A stretch of 64,000 bases of DNA from Verrucomicrobiales bacterium (GCA_029213195.1 JARGNI010000016.1:30333-94332); one strand, 5' to 3'; shown: positions 17,492-26,841, numbered from the stretch's first letter. Numbers and translations are program-made. The notes: a model not told the origin generated them from the letters alone.

Positions 17492-18394
17492 ATGTCCAAA
17501 GTCTTTCACGTAGCCGCCGTCCAGATGCGGTGCTCGGCCGATCGCGAATCCAATTTGGAAAACGCGGAACGTCTTGTCCGCGCAGCCGCAGCTGATGGCG
17601 CGCAGATCGTGTGCCTCCCCGAAATCTTCACCGGTCAATACTTCTGTCAGAGTGAATCCGTTGAGGGGTTTCGCCTCGCCGAAACGATTCCGGGTCCCTC
17701 GACGGAACGAATGCAGTCACTTGCGAGGGAACTGGAGACCGTGCTTGTCGTTCCACTGTTTGAGAAGCGGAGTGAAGGGGTCTATCACAACTCCGCCGCC
17801 ATTATCGATGCTGATGGCTCGCTCCTGGGCGTTTACCGGAAAATGCATATACCCGACGATCCCGGCTACTACGAGAAATACTACTTCACCCCGGGTGACC
17901 TCGGATTTCGCTCGTGGACGACCCACTTCGGCAGGATCGGGGTCTGCATATGCTGGGACCAATGGTTTCCCGAGGCGGCGCGTCTCACCGCGATGTCCGG
18001 GGCGCACGTTCTCTTTTATCCCACCGCGATTGGCTGGCATCCGGGAACGGATCCCGAACTCGCCCGAGCCCAGCACGAAGCCTGGCAGATCTCGATGCGA
18101 GCCCACTCGGTGGCGAATGGATGTTACGTCGTTGCGGCGAACCGGGGGGGACACGAGAAGCCGGCGGGCGGAAATGGGATCGATTTTTGGGGTCGAAGCT
18201 TCATCAGTGATCCTCATGGAAGACTGGCAGCGGAGATCGAAGGTGATAGGGAAGGCTACATCATTCAGCAGGTGGATCCGTCAGTCGTCGATCACCAGCG
18301 AGTCGAATGGCCCTTTTTTCGAGATCGCCGGATCGACGCCTACGAGGGCCTCACGAAGCGCTTTCTCGATGCGGAAGATGCTCCTGGAGGATAG
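17492..18394 (+). CDS. aguB: N-carbamoylputrescine amidase
   Basis: Converts N-carbamoylputrescine to putrescine, CO2 and ammonia, the last step of the agmatine route. It is a nitrilase-superfamily enzyme with the Glu-Lys-Cys triad visible as E44 (LPEIFTGQYF), K117 (YRKMHIPDDPGYYEKYYF) and C154 (VCICWDQWFPEAARL). CWDQWFPE is diagnostic of the AguB branch. I chose ATG 17492 (300 residues, starting MSKVFHVAAVQM) because family members begin a few residues before the VQM strand; ATG 17477 and TTG 17474 are in frame upstream. It is followed 18 bp later by aguA on the same strand, as expected for the pathway. Confidence 0.93.
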   Translation: MSKVFHVAAVQMRCSADRESNLENAERLVRAAAADGAQIVCLPEIFTGQYFCQSESVEGFRLAETIPGPSTERMQSLARELETVLVVPLFEKRSEGVYHNSAAIIDADGSLLGVYRKMHIPDDPGYYEKYYFTPGDLGFRSWTTHFGRIGVCICWDQWFPEAARLTAMSGAHVLFYPTAIGWHPGTDPELARAQHEAWQISMRAHSVANGCYVVAANRGGHEKPAGGNGIDFWGRSFISDPHGRLAAEIEGDREGYIIQQVDPSVVDHQRVEWPFFRDRRIDAYEGLTKRFLDAEDAPGG

Positions 18395-18412
18395 GGATGG
18401 ACCGATTCAGCG

Positions 18413-19459
18413 ATGCTCATGCCCAACACTGGTGATTCGAGTTCCCGGGCCCTTCGCCGCATGCCGGCAGAATGGGAGCCGCAGGAAGCGATGTGGCTGA
18501 GTCTGCCTCATCGAAAGGGACTTTCTTATCCCGGTGCGCACTGGGATCGCGTCTATCCCGAGTATCTTGCCTTCCTGCATGCTCTGGCCGAGTCGGGGGC
18601 GGTCTATCTGAATGTTTCTTCTGAAGCGGAAGAGGAGAGAATCCGGCGGGACATCGCAGAGTCACTCCAGGATCAGGTTCGCTGCTTTCCGATTCCTACG
18701 GACGAACCCTGGTGCCGGGACCACGGGGCGACGTTCGTGTTGGAGGATGATAAGGAGATGCTCGCGATCGACTGGGACTACAACGCATGGGGCGGGAAGT
18801 ATGAGCCTTACGAGAAGGATGCGGCGGCGGCTCGCACGATGGCAGAGAGCAGGGGAATCCCCTGCGAACGACCCGGGATTGTCCTGGAGGGGGGAGCGCT
18901 TGAAACCAATGGGTCAGGGCATCTCCTGACCACGGCGAGTTGTCTCCTTGATCCCAACCGAAATCTAGGTCGTTCCCGCGAAGAAATCGAGATCGTGCTG
19001 ACACGCTGCCTGGGGGTTGACACAATTTCCTGGTTGGAAGGTTCGATTCCCGGAGACGATACCGAAGGTCATATCGATACACTCGCCAGATTCGTTTCGC
19101 CCGAAGTGATCGTCTCCGCTGTTTCCCCGCAGGAACTAGTTGGCGGGGAGTCGGTCCTCGACGGTGTCGAGATTCTTCCGCTACCGACTCCAGCTCCGCT
19201 TTCCTGGAAAGGGAATCCGCTCCCGGCCAGCTACGCCAATTTCGTGATCGCGAACCGGTCCGTTATTGTTCCCGCCTACGGCGGGGACTCCGACGACCGG
19301 GCTCGAGCAATGCTTCAGGAGCATTTCCCGGATCGCGAAGTCCGTCTGCTGTCTTCCCGGGAGCTGATCTTCGGTCTGGGCAGTTTTCACTGCCTGACCC
19401 AGCAACTACCAGCCGAGCAGGTAGGCAAAGATGAGGGGCGCGACGATAGTGGCGTCTGA
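18413..19459 (+). CDS. aguA: Agmatine deiminase
   Basis: Hydrolyses agmatine to N-carbamoylputrescine. A 348-residue guanidine-modifying enzyme with MPAEWEPQEAMWLSLP at the N-terminus, TDEPWCRDHG (D97), LEGGALETNG, H220 in GDDTEGHIDTLARF, and the nucleophile C327 in GSFHCLTQQLP. The usual glycine-rich run before the Cys (GGGGIHC-type) is here GLGSFHC, a mild divergence that keeps the nucleophile. The 3' end overlaps the convergent DHS-like gene by 54 bp, so the last 17 or so residues (KDEGRDDSGV) are shared DNA. Together with speA and aguB it completes arginine to putrescine. Confidence 0.94.
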   Translation: MLMPNTGDSSSRALRRMPAEWEPQEAMWLSLPHRKGLSYPGAHWDRVYPEYLAFLHALAESGAVYLNVSSEAEEERIRRDIAESLQDQVRCFPIPTDEPWCRDHGATFVLEDDKEMLAIDWDYNAWGGKYEPYEKDAAAARTMAESRGIPCERPGIVLEGGALETNGSGHLLTTASCLLDPNRNLGRSREEIEIVLTRCLGVDTISWLEGSIPGDDTEGHIDTLARFVSPEVIVSAVSPQELVGGESVLDGVEILPLPTPAPLSWKGNPLPASYANFVIANRSVIVPAYGGDSDDRARAMLQEHFPDREVRLLSSRELIFGLGSFHCLTQQLPAEQVGKDEGRDDSGV

Positions 19460-20380
19460 TTCGATCACGAACTTGGGCGTCTCGACACCGAGCTTGCCCC
19501 ACGTGATCTTTTCATTGGGAACTGCTCCGGAGTAGGAACCGTAGCTGGTCGTCGAGTCGCTGATCTGTGCGAAGTATCCCCAAAGCGGGACCTCGGTCAT
19601 CTCGAGATCCTGGTGGAGCATGGGCACGACGCAGATGGGGAAATCTCCGGCGATACCGCCTCCGATCTGGAAAAAGCCAACTGACGATTTGGGGGCGGCT
19701 TCCCGATACCAGTCGGCCAGCGAGGTCATATACTCGATCCCGCTTCGGACAGTGTGAACATTCTTCACTTTGCCTTCGAGGCAACGTGCGGCGTAGATAT
19801 TCCCGAGGGTGCTGTCCTCCCATCCCGGGACAAAAATGGGCAGGTCCCGTTCCGCCGCTGCCAGCATCCAGCTGTTCGCGGGATCGATCTGGTAGTGGGC
19901 CTCCAGTTCTCCGGATTTCAGGGCGCGATAGAGGAACTCGTGGGGAAAGAAACGCGCACCGGTTTCATCTGCCTTTCTCCATTCCTGCAGAACAGCCCGC
20001 TCCATGCGTCGCATCGCCTCTTCCTCCGGGATACAGGTGTCGGTGACCCGGTTGAGGTGACGGTCCAGCAGGGACTGCTCATCCTGTGGAGTGAGATCCC
20101 GGTACTGGGGGATTCTCTCGTAGTGATCGTGAGCGACGAGGTTGAAGAGATCCTCCTCGAGATTAGCCCCGGTGCAGCAGATCGCATGCACCTTTTCCTG
20201 CCGAATCATTTCGGCGAGAGATCGCCCCAGTTCGGCAGTACTCATCGCGCCCGCCAGGGTCATCAGCATGCTGCCTCCGTCTTGAAGGTGGGTCTCGTAG
20301 CCGCGTGCCGCGTCGACCAGGGAGGCTGCGTTGAAATGGAGGAAGTGGTTCTCGAGAAAATCGCGAATCGGAGAGCTCAT
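19406..20380 (-). CDS. Deoxyhypusine synthase-like protein, possible homospermidine/spermidine-type synthase
   Basis: A 324-residue NAD-dependent aminobutyl-transferase fold related to eukaryotic/archaeal deoxyhypusine synthase. The NAD and active-site segments are visible: ICCTGANLEEDLFN, FVPGWEDSTLGN, QIGGGIAGDFPI and the catalytic-Lys region NEKITWGKL (K296). Bacteria lack the eIF5A substrate, and bacterial homologues have been reported to join an aminobutyl group to putrescine. Its position 14 bp behind speA, facing aguB-aguA, supports a polyamine role. Which product is made (homospermidine, spermidine or other) cannot be read from sequence. Start ATG at 20380. Confidence 0.88.
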   Translation of the reverse strand: MSSPIRDFLENHFLHFNAASLVDAARGYETHLQDGGSMLMTLAGAMSTAELGRSLAEMIRQEKVHAICCTGANLEEDLFNLVAHDHYERIPQYRDLTPQDEQSLLDRHLNRVTDTCIPEEEAMRRMERAVLQEWRKADETGARFFPHEFLYRALKSGELEAHYQIDPANSWMLAAAERDLPIFVPGWEDSTLGNIYAARCLEGKVKNVHTVRSGIEYMTSLADWYREAAPKSSVGFFQIGGGIAGDFPICVVPMLHQDLEMTEVPLWGYFAQISDSTTSYGSYSGAVPNEKITWGKLGVETPKFVIESDATIVAPLIFAYLLGW

Positions 20381-20394
20381 GGGGCGTCGACGGT

Positions 20395-22359
20395 TCAGGA
20401 CCAGTGGTCGAAATAGGTGGAATCGTTCATGGCGCGACGGTAGTTCTCGACGAATTGCTGCGCCACCGGATTCGAAATTTTTCCCTCCACGACTCTTTCC
20501 GCGATGAGAGTTTCCATCCGCTCGACAAGTCTCTCCGGATCATATTCGACAGACCGGAGAATGTCCTCGATTCGGTCGGCAAGAACCTTTCGGGATAGTG
20601 CCAGTTCTCCATCGACGAAATCGACGCTGACGGCGTGGGTATCTCCGAACAGATTGTGCATGTCGCTGAGGGTCTCCTGGTAGGCTCCGACCATGAAAAC
20701 CCCGATAAGGTATTCTTCATCCGGGCGGATCTTGTGGACGGGTAGACGCTTTGCCTTTTCGTTTCCCAGTGAGAGATCGAGCTTTCCGTCACAGTCACAG
20801 GTCAAGTCCGCCACCACTGCGGTCCGGGTCGGTTCTTCGAGATGGCGATGCAGCGGCATGACCGGGAACTGTTGGTGAATCGCCCAGTTGTCGGGCAGTG
20901 ACTGGAAGACGCTGAAGTTCCCGTAGTAGATGTCCGCCATCTTGTCTTCGATTTCGCTCAGTTCGCCGGGAATGGATTCGAGAAGCAGCGATCGCTCTCG
21001 AATCCGAGTCACCAGATGCCAGAAGAGTTGATCGGCCACGGCACGCTCCCGGAGGCTCACCGCTCCGAGGGCGAAGGAACTGCGGATCTCCTCCCGCCGA
21101 AAGGTGGCCTCGTGGTAGAGAGGAAGCAGGGACTCGCCGTCCTCCATCGAATCGATCAAGTCATTCAGAGCGGAAATATTCTCATCCCAGCCTTCCTCGA
21201 TTGCGACACGGGGGCGCTCGGGAAGCTCTGGGGTGTTCACGTCTAGAACGTCCAGTGCAAGGATCGAGTAGTGAGCTGCGATCGCTCGACCAGACTCGGT
21301 CATGAGGATGGGAGGATCGACTTCGGCCTCGTCGGTAACGCGTTTTACGATGTCGACGATCGCGTGGCAGTACTCGTCGATTTCGTAATTCCGTGAGTGA
21401 GACTCCGAACTCCGGGTCCCGTCATAGTCGACGGCAAGCCCGCCTCCGAGATTGAGAATTCCCATGGGAGCTCCTTCTGCGATGAGCCCCGTGTAAACGT
21501 GCACGGCTTCGGATACGGACTCTCGAATTGACTGGATATCCGGGAGCTGAGATCCCTGGTGAAAGTGGAGACATTTCAGGCAGTCGAGACGGCCGGACGC
21601 TCGGAGCGCCTCAACGGTCTCGAAAACCTGGGCGACATTGAGACCGAAGAGGCTCTGCTCTCCGCTCGACTCTACCCAGTATCCCTTGCCAACGGTGGAG
21701 AGCCGCACTCGAATCCCGAACTCCGGATCGACCCCAAGTTTTTCGGATTCCTCCAGGATCAGGTTGAGCTCACGGGGCCTCTCGATGATCGGAACAATGC
21801 GATGCCCGGCGACCGCTGCCTGGAGCGCCAGGCGAATGAATGCTCGATCCTTGTATCCGTTGCAGATCAGGTAGGCCTCTGAATTGTTCAGATAGGGCAG
21901 TGCCGCGACGAGTTCCGCCTTGCTTCCCACTTCGAATCCATAGTGATACGGCCTCCCGAACGTCGCGATATCCCGGATCACCTGGTGTTGCTGGTTCACC
22001 TTGACCGGAAACACTCCGCGATAGTGATTGCCGTAGTCGAGGTCTTCAATCGCCGATTGGAACGATTCGTTCAGGAGACGGATCCGTTGGCTCAGGATCT
22101 GCGGAAAGCGAAGCAGCACGGGTGGATTGATGCCCTCTCGGTGGGCCAGCTCGAGGACCTTGACGAGGCTTGCCTCTACCTCAGTGCCATCGTCGTTCCA
22201 GTATACGGAAACTTCCCCCTGCTCATTGATCCGAAACAGCCCTTTTCCCCACCGATCAATCCCATAGACCCGATTTGCGTCTTTCAGGCTCCAGTTTGAG
22301 GAGAGGGAGTGAGGGGGCTTCATTGACGTAGAAATGATGCTTCGCTGTTTTTCTGGCAT
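20395..22359 (-). CDS. speA: Biosynthetic arginine decarboxylase
   Basis: PLP-dependent decarboxylase making agmatine from arginine, the entry step of this polyamine route. The 654-residue length is that of the SpeA family (about 630-660). Fold type III features are seen: the PLP-binding lysine in RGVFPVKVNQQ (K120), the glycine-rich phosphate loop ILNLGGGLAVDYDG, the conserved HFHQGSQLPD, and the C-terminal domain with YLIGVFMVGAYQETLSDMHN. It starts at ATG 22359 and lies 14 bp upstream of the DHS-like gene on the same strand, forming a two-gene transcription unit. Confidence 0.96.
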   Translation of the reverse strand: MPEKQRSIISTSMKPPHSLSSNWSLKDANRVYGIDRWGKGLFRINEQGEVSVYWNDDGTEVEASLVKVLELAHREGINPPVLLRFPQILSQRIRLLNESFQSAIEDLDYGNHYRGVFPVKVNQQHQVIRDIATFGRPYHYGFEVGSKAELVAALPYLNNSEAYLICNGYKDRAFIRLALQAAVAGHRIVPIIERPRELNLILEESEKLGVDPEFGIRVRLSTVGKGYWVESSGEQSLFGLNVAQVFETVEALRASGRLDCLKCLHFHQGSQLPDIQSIRESVSEAVHVYTGLIAEGAPMGILNLGGGLAVDYDGTRSSESHSRNYEIDEYCHAIVDIVKRVTDEAEVDPPILMTESGRAIAAHYSILALDVLDVNTPELPERPRVAIEEGWDENISALNDLIDSMEDGESLLPLYHEATFRREEIRSSFALGAVSLRERAVADQLFWHLVTRIRERSLLLESIPGELSEIEDKMADIYYGNFSVFQSLPDNWAIHQQFPVMPLHRHLEEPTRTAVVADLTCDCDGKLDLSLGNEKAKRLPVHKIRPDEEYLIGVFMVGAYQETLSDMHNLFGDTHAVSVDFVDGELALSRKVLADRIEDILRSVEYDPERLVERMETLIAERVVEGKISNPVAQQFVENYRRAMNDSTYFDHWS

Positions 22360-22954
22360 CGCTTCTTTGCACTCTGAAAATAAAGAATACCAGTAAAAAT
22401 GGCACCCGGATCAAACTTCCGATGACTGACTTCCAGGGATTTGCTTTTTGATGTTGGATTCGCTCCACCCTATTGTTGCCTTCGGCAGTCTATCTGCACT
22501 TCGCCACGGTTCGACTCGGGAGCTCCGTCAATGCCTGATTGGGCTGCGGAAATCTGGTCTATCTTGAATGATAGCGGGGGGGCACTCGATCCGGGGGCGC
22601 AAGGCGCGAGATTGGAACGAATAGCAATTTCGTTAAAACTGTCGGATTCTCACAGTGATCCGCTACCGGGATGACTTTCGGCATGCTGCTCCGGTCTTCC
22701 CTGGAGTGAGGGTTCCGAAGCTGTCGAGTTACAATCCTCTCCTCGCTTCAGGTCCAGAGGCTGAAACTCTCCGGTCGACCCGGAGCCCTCGCTCGTGGTT
22801 ATCAGATTCAACAGCGTCGCCATCTGCATAAGTCAAAAGCTTGCTCGTTTCTGGAAAACTGTACTCACGGCAAGTGTACACAATCGAGTTCTATGCGGGC
22901 CTATGAGGCCCTGAAAAACGGGCAAAACGCCCATTTTAACGACATACCGCAACA
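22360..22954. other. Gene-free region upstream of speA next to the right repeat
   Basis: About 600 bp without a recognised gene. A 77-codon frame at 22441-22674 (plus) has no known domain. Near the right repeat are two small hairpins (gggcct-atg-aggccc at 22897-22911 and gggc-aaaac-gccc at 22920-22932), the latter followed by four T. The speA promoter must lie in the left part. Recombinase remnants were looked for and not found. Confidence 0.4.
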
Positions 22955-23014
22955 CTGTCACGCCGGAGGTCGCGGGTTCGAGTCCCGTCCGCTCCGCCAC
23001 TCCTTTCGAGTGGC
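22955..23014 (+). repeat. Direct repeat, right copy (candidate attR): tRNA-Asp 3' fragment
   Basis: Perfect 60-bp copy of 15253-15312 containing the anticodon loop, T arm and acceptor 3' half of tRNA-Asp and the trailing hairpin. The 5' half of the tRNA is absent, so this is not a functional tRNA. It ends 31 bp before the sulfotransferase stop codon. Confidence 0.85.
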
Positions 23015-23045
23015 AACTCTGGGATCCTCTCCATGAGATGGACGA

Positions 23046-24206
23046 TCATCCCGCCACGTCGATGCCCTTGGGGTCAGTCGGGTAGTTCCATTCATCGAAC
23101 GCAAACTGCCATCGATCACGGATCGCAGATACTTGTTCCGAAGAGATCTGGTGAGTGTTTTTCTGGTAATCTCGATGGGCTTCGAGGTAGGAATGAACTC
23201 TTTCGAGCGCGGTTTCCTGTCCCGGCAGATTGAACTGCTGGTAGGCCCGTCCAATCTCCTCGAGGGGATTGGAGGTGAGGTCTTCGAATCGAATCTCGAC
23301 GAGATTTTCCGGAGGGATTGATTCGCGATCGGTGAGATAGGCTGACATGAGTTGCTCGTAGAACTCGAGGACGTGATCATCGATGTCGAAATCACGAAAG
23401 TCGTGCCAGGAAAAGGCGGGAAGGGCTCCGAGATACCGTCGCGCCGAGGAAGTGAAAACCTTGAAGGGATTGCGAACGATGTGTATGAACTTCGCGTTGG
23501 GGAAATGCTGAAGCAGGAAGGGGATTCGACCCGTCGAGGCGGGATTCTTGAGCAGGAGTTGTTTTCCCTCGTGATAGTAGTCCAATTTCCGGAGGAGGAG
23601 CAGGTAGGCCAGGGTGAATTCCCCCATGGCTTCCTTTGACAGGCCGTCGAAAAAAACTGACTCCGCAAAATGACGTTTTGCTTCCCGGGGAAAATAGTAG
23701 GTCTTGAACTCCGAGATGGGGTTGAGGTTGGCCATGGCGAGGTCATCCTCCTGGGGCGTGTCGAGACCGATGGAGACATTGTCGAATCCCCTTGTCTTCG
23801 GCAGGCTTTGCTTCATGACAAAACGGCCGATTGCGACCTTCTTCCCCAGCATGTTCAGTGGCATGTTGGCCTGGTAGAAGCTGAGCCAGCCAAACTGGGG
23901 ATCCTGGCTGAGGAGGTTGTGCAAGTGCGTGGTGCCGCTCCGCCAGTGTCCGAGAATGAAGACGGGATCCTTGGCCAGGGTTCGTTCCTCAATTGCTTTC
24001 TTCCATCGCCATTCCTCGTAGTGGGTGAAGGGTCTTCGAGCCAGGATGCTGGCTCGGCAGGCCGCGCGCATCGACTTGGTCCTCTCGCTGAAAGGAGTGT
24101 TCTCCTCGCAATGGCGACGAAAAGTGTCGAGATCGCATCCGCCCAGAGGATGAAGAGTTGGTGCGGGTTGATCTGCGGCTTCGTGGAGCGTGGGGAGAGA
24201 AGGCAT
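23046..24206 (-). CDS. Sulfotransferase (PAPS-dependent)
   Basis: Transfers sulfate from PAPS to an acceptor. The 5'-phosphosulfate loop is GHWRSGTTHLHNLL (about residues 86-99) and the 3'-phosphate site is HIVRNPFKVFTSSARRYLG. I set the start at ATG 24206 (386 residues); upstream codons in this frame are antisense-like sequence overlapping the preceding glycosyltransferase. No signal peptide, so it is probably cytosolic or membrane-associated. It follows the GT21-like glycosyltransferase by 32 bp on the same strand, suggesting a sulfated glycolipid as product; this is inference. It lies directly outside the right tRNA repeat. Confidence 0.88.
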   Translation of the reverse strand: MPSLPTLHEAADQPAPTLHPLGGCDLDTFRRHCEENTPFSERTKSMRAACRASILARRPFTHYEEWRWKKAIEERTLAKDPVFILGHWRSGTTHLHNLLSQDPQFGWLSFYQANMPLNMLGKKVAIGRFVMKQSLPKTRGFDNVSIGLDTPQEDDLAMANLNPISEFKTYYFPREAKRHFAESVFFDGLSKEAMGEFTLAYLLLLRKLDYYHEGKQLLLKNPASTGRIPFLLQHFPNAKFIHIVRNPFKVFTSSARRYLGALPAFSWHDFRDFDIDDHVLEFYEQLMSAYLTDRESIPPENLVEIRFEDLTSNPLEEIGRAYQQFNLPGQETALERVHSYLEAHRDYQKNTHQISSEQVSAIRDRWQFAFDEWNYPTDPKGIDVAG

Positions 24207-24238
24207 TCCTGGAGAGAAGGGGGGATGGCAGGTTCGAT

Positions 24239-25495
24239 TCAGTCCTCCCGGGAGAGGACCGTGGTCGCTCCGCCGGCCTGAACTCGGTAGCGGATTCCGG
24301 CCCAGGTGATCTCGTTTCGGAAAAGAACGCCGATCACGAAGATCAATTGGATAGCCATCCAGAAGGGGGTCGCGAGATGTTCGATCCAGGCAGTGCGGTC
24401 GAGTGATTTCAGGGTCTCGGGAGCGTCCTTGAAGAGGTGACGATAGATCTTCCGCCGGTAGATGGCACGCACCTGGTCGGAAAGCGTGACGGTGGCCAGG
24501 GGGATCCAGCCGGCCGGGGTATCCCAGAGGGTGATGGCCAGGATCGAGGTGATGAACCCTGCGAGGTAGAAGCCGGTGACCTCGTAAGCGCTCAGGTAGA
24601 GTTTGATCGAGTAGAATTTCACCATGAAATACTGGCGCATTCCAAATTCGAAAAGCGTATTCCACGAGAATTGGATCGGGCTGGGCACGATGAGAGAGCG
24701 GACAAAGCCCACTTTGCGCCCGGAGCCTTTCACGAGGCTGTTGAGCTTGAGGTCATCGCTGAGGACTCGCGAGAAATTTCGAGGGACCTCCAGTTCTTCG
24801 AAAGCAGATCGGCGCAGGGCCATCATGCCACCCCAGAGGGTGTTGAGGTAGACATGCCCTCCCATGCTCGCGCAGGAGGCATTGATGACGCTGGCAAAGA
24901 GGGTAGCTGGATGAGAGTCCTTCGGGATGAGCCAGCGATAGGTGCTCATCGCGTCGAAGTGTCCAAGGTTGATGGGGGCAACGAGACCAGAGAGAGTGTT
25001 GGGCCGACAGACCAGGTCGGCATCCGAAAAGGCGACGATTCCGTCGGAATCGGTCAGGCGAGACATTGCGGCCAGTTGGTTGTGAACTTTCTGGCCACAA
25101 TCCTCGCTGGGACCTGCATTGATCAGGAGGATGCTGCGAGGACCGGTGTCGATGGCGGAGTGCCACTCTTCTTTCCCCGTCTCCAGCTGCAGTCGATCCC
25201 TGATCCAGCGATACCCCTCATCCTGATCACTTTCGAAAGTGAAAATGAGACGATAGTGCGGGTAGTCCTGGGTGAGAAGGGACTCGAAGAACGGAGTAGT
25301 CAGGTCTGGATCGATCCCTTTCATTGAGATTATCCAGCAGACTGATGCCTGATCGGCTTCGAGATCCGAGCTCAGCCAGCGCTGATCCTGGTTCCTACGG
25401 AATCGGGCGTAGAGAATCGCGTTGGCCATCGCGAGCAGTGATCCTGCCATCCAGATGATCCAGATCAGCCAAAGCAGCCAAAGCAGCCAGTTCAT
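24239..25495 (-). CDS. Membrane glycosyltransferase, ceramide glucosyltransferase-like (GT21)
   Basis: A 418-residue GT-A glycosyltransferase with an N-terminal membrane anchor (WLLWLLWLIWIIWMAGS) and three more hydrophobic segments near the C-terminus. Catalytic features are FSDADLV (D158/D160) for sugar-nucleotide/metal binding, SDDLKLNSLV (D247/D248), and RQYFMVKFY in the place of the processive-type (Q/R)xxRW box. This D1, D2, D3 layout with the C-terminal membrane domain is typical of ceramide glucosyltransferases and hopanoid-type HpnI. ATG 25495 fits the membrane anchor best; a longer frame upstream to 25738 lacks similarity. It is paired with the sulfotransferase downstream. Confidence 0.85.
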   Translation of the reverse strand: MNWLLWLLWLIWIIWMAGSLLAMANAILYARFRRNQDQRWLSSDLEADQASVCWIISMKGIDPDLTTPFFESLLTQDYPHYRLIFTFESDQDEGYRWIRDRLQLETGKEEWHSAIDTGPRSILLINAGPSEDCGQKVHNQLAAMSRLTDSDGIVAFSDADLVCRPNTLSGLVAPINLGHFDAMSTYRWLIPKDSHPATLFASVINASCASMGGHVYLNTLWGGMMALRRSAFEELEVPRNFSRVLSDDLKLNSLVKGSGRKVGFVRSLIVPSPIQFSWNTLFEFGMRQYFMVKFYSIKLYLSAYEVTGFYLAGFITSILAITLWDTPAGWIPLATVTLSDQVRAIYRRKIYRHLFKDAPETLKSLDRTAWIEHLATPFWMAIQLIFVIGVLFRNEITWAGIRYRVQAGGATTVLSRED

Positions 25496-25917
25496 GAGTG
25501 GAATAGAAATACGCTGGCCATCTCGATTACTGCAAGTTGCGATTTCCTGGCCATGGAGAGATAGGCGCTTACACAATCCTTGGAGGTATCGCAATGAATT
25601 TGTTCTTTGAAACCAAGCAGGATCGGCAGGTTCTTTGGATCGGGCTTCGAAATTTCGGAGGGGAGCGCTCGTGTAGAAATTATTTCGAAAGCGCTCGCTC
25701 TTCCTGGCCGCCGACCAATCGTGGGGCGCATTCCACATCTAGGCGAGATTGCGATTTCTGAATCCATCGACGTCTTCCCGCCCGTAGGCAACTCAAGCGC
25801 TGGACTCCTCAATCTGTTTTTCAGCCCCCGCTTAGGGACCCAGCTCACCTCGAAACTGGCTATTGGGTTGGACTTTTCAGCCTCTCAATGCAAGTATCTT
25901 TAAAATCTCCAAATCCG
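25496..25917. other. Intergenic region with a possible small ORF
   Basis: About 420 bp between the glycosyltransferase and the beta-barrel gene. A 55-codon frame at 25594-25761 (plus) starts with ATG behind a good GGAGG sequence 7 nt upstream, so it may be translated, but its sequence (MNLFFETKQDRQVLW...) matches nothing I know. Another open frame on the plus strand runs to 25903. Both are listed as unproven; no RNA structure or clear promoter was identified. Confidence 0.3.
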
Positions 25918-26724
25918 ATGGTCCACTTCCGCACTCTTTTCGCCCTGGTTTTCTCTTTCGGCGTGTTCTTGTCCGCAACGGCTGGCGCCGGTGATTACTT
26001 TCCGGCGAAGGGGGCTGTAGTGGAAACTGCTGTGATCGATGATGGTTTTGAGTTTGATTTCAAGTTCAACGGCTGGCTTGCCCAACTGAACACAAATGTT
26101 TCGAATACAAGGATTGGATACGAAGACAACATTTTTATCGGGCTGGGGGATATCCTCGGAAATCTGGACTGGATGCTCCCGGTTGGCGCCGACCTTCGCA
26201 AGGGGCGGGTTGGTTTCCTTCCCGATATCGTGGCCATGAAACTTTCGGGGGCTTCCCCTACTCCTCGGAGACTTTTTGCGCGGATGGATGCCAGTCTCAA
26301 GCTGCTGACTGCGAACCTGCCGTTCTACTACCGGGTCGTCGATGATGAAGATCTACAACTCGATCTTCTCGCCGGGGCTCGATTTCTCTGGGTTGAGAGT
26401 GATGTGACCGTTTCTGGAGGGGCTCTCGGAAGCGTCATTGGTCCTGCCGGAGCGCAGGGAAATATTCAGTCGTGGAATGCGATTGCCGGGATCCGAGCTC
26501 AACAGCAGATCAACGACAAGATTTTTACCTCCATCTATGCCGATATGGGAACCGGGGAAGCCGATCTGACGTGGCAGGTTCAGGCTGACATCGGGATTCG
26601 CATGAAGGAAAACATGATCATGAGTGTCGGATACCGATATCTCACTTTTGATCTGTCTCGGAGGGCAACCAACGTCGGATTGACTTCGAGCGGTCCGATC
26701 ATTGTCACGACCTGGGAGTTTTAG
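25918..26724 (+). CDS. Outer-membrane beta-barrel protein, putative
   Basis: A 268-residue secreted protein. The signal peptide is VHFRTLFALVFSFGVFL with cleavage near TAGA. Alternating amphipathic strands and aromatic girdles (FDFKFNGWLAQLNTNVSNT, LTWQVQADIGIRMKENMIM, SVGYRYLTFDLSRR) end in a C-terminal Phe (TWEF), the usual signal for outer-membrane barrel insertion. ATG 25918 is preferred over ATG 25888 because it directly begins the signal peptide. The function (porin, transport or structural) is unknown. Confidence 0.75.
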   Translation: MVHFRTLFALVFSFGVFLSATAGAGDYFPAKGAVVETAVIDDGFEFDFKFNGWLAQLNTNVSNTRIGYEDNIFIGLGDILGNLDWMLPVGADLRKGRVGFLPDIVAMKLSGASPTPRRLFARMDASLKLLTANLPFYYRVVDDEDLQLDLLAGARFLWVESDVTVSGGALGSVIGPAGAQGNIQSWNAIAGIRAQQQINDKIFTSIYADMGTGEADLTWQVQADIGIRMKENMIMSVGYRYLTFDLSRRATNVGLTSSGPIIVTTWEF

Positions 26725-26841
26725 GGGCGTCTCCTCTCGGTTTGCATCCGCCGCGCGCAGGCTGAGAGAATCATTTTTTGATTGTTCGGGCCGGTTTCTC
26801 TTCCTAGCGTACGGGGAACTTTTGACGAAGGAGATTCTGGA

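Noticed and set aside
22441..22674. Short ORF near the right repeat, considered as integrase remnant
   Set aside because: No tyrosine or serine recombinase motif and no known domain.
22955..23014. Second tRNA-Asp gene
   Set aside because: Only the 3' part of the tRNA is present, so no cloverleaf can form; it is a direct-repeat fragment.
24207..24665. Upstream extension of the sulfotransferase frame
   Set aside because: Overlaps the glycosyltransferase coding sequence in another frame and shows no similarity, so the start was set at 24206.
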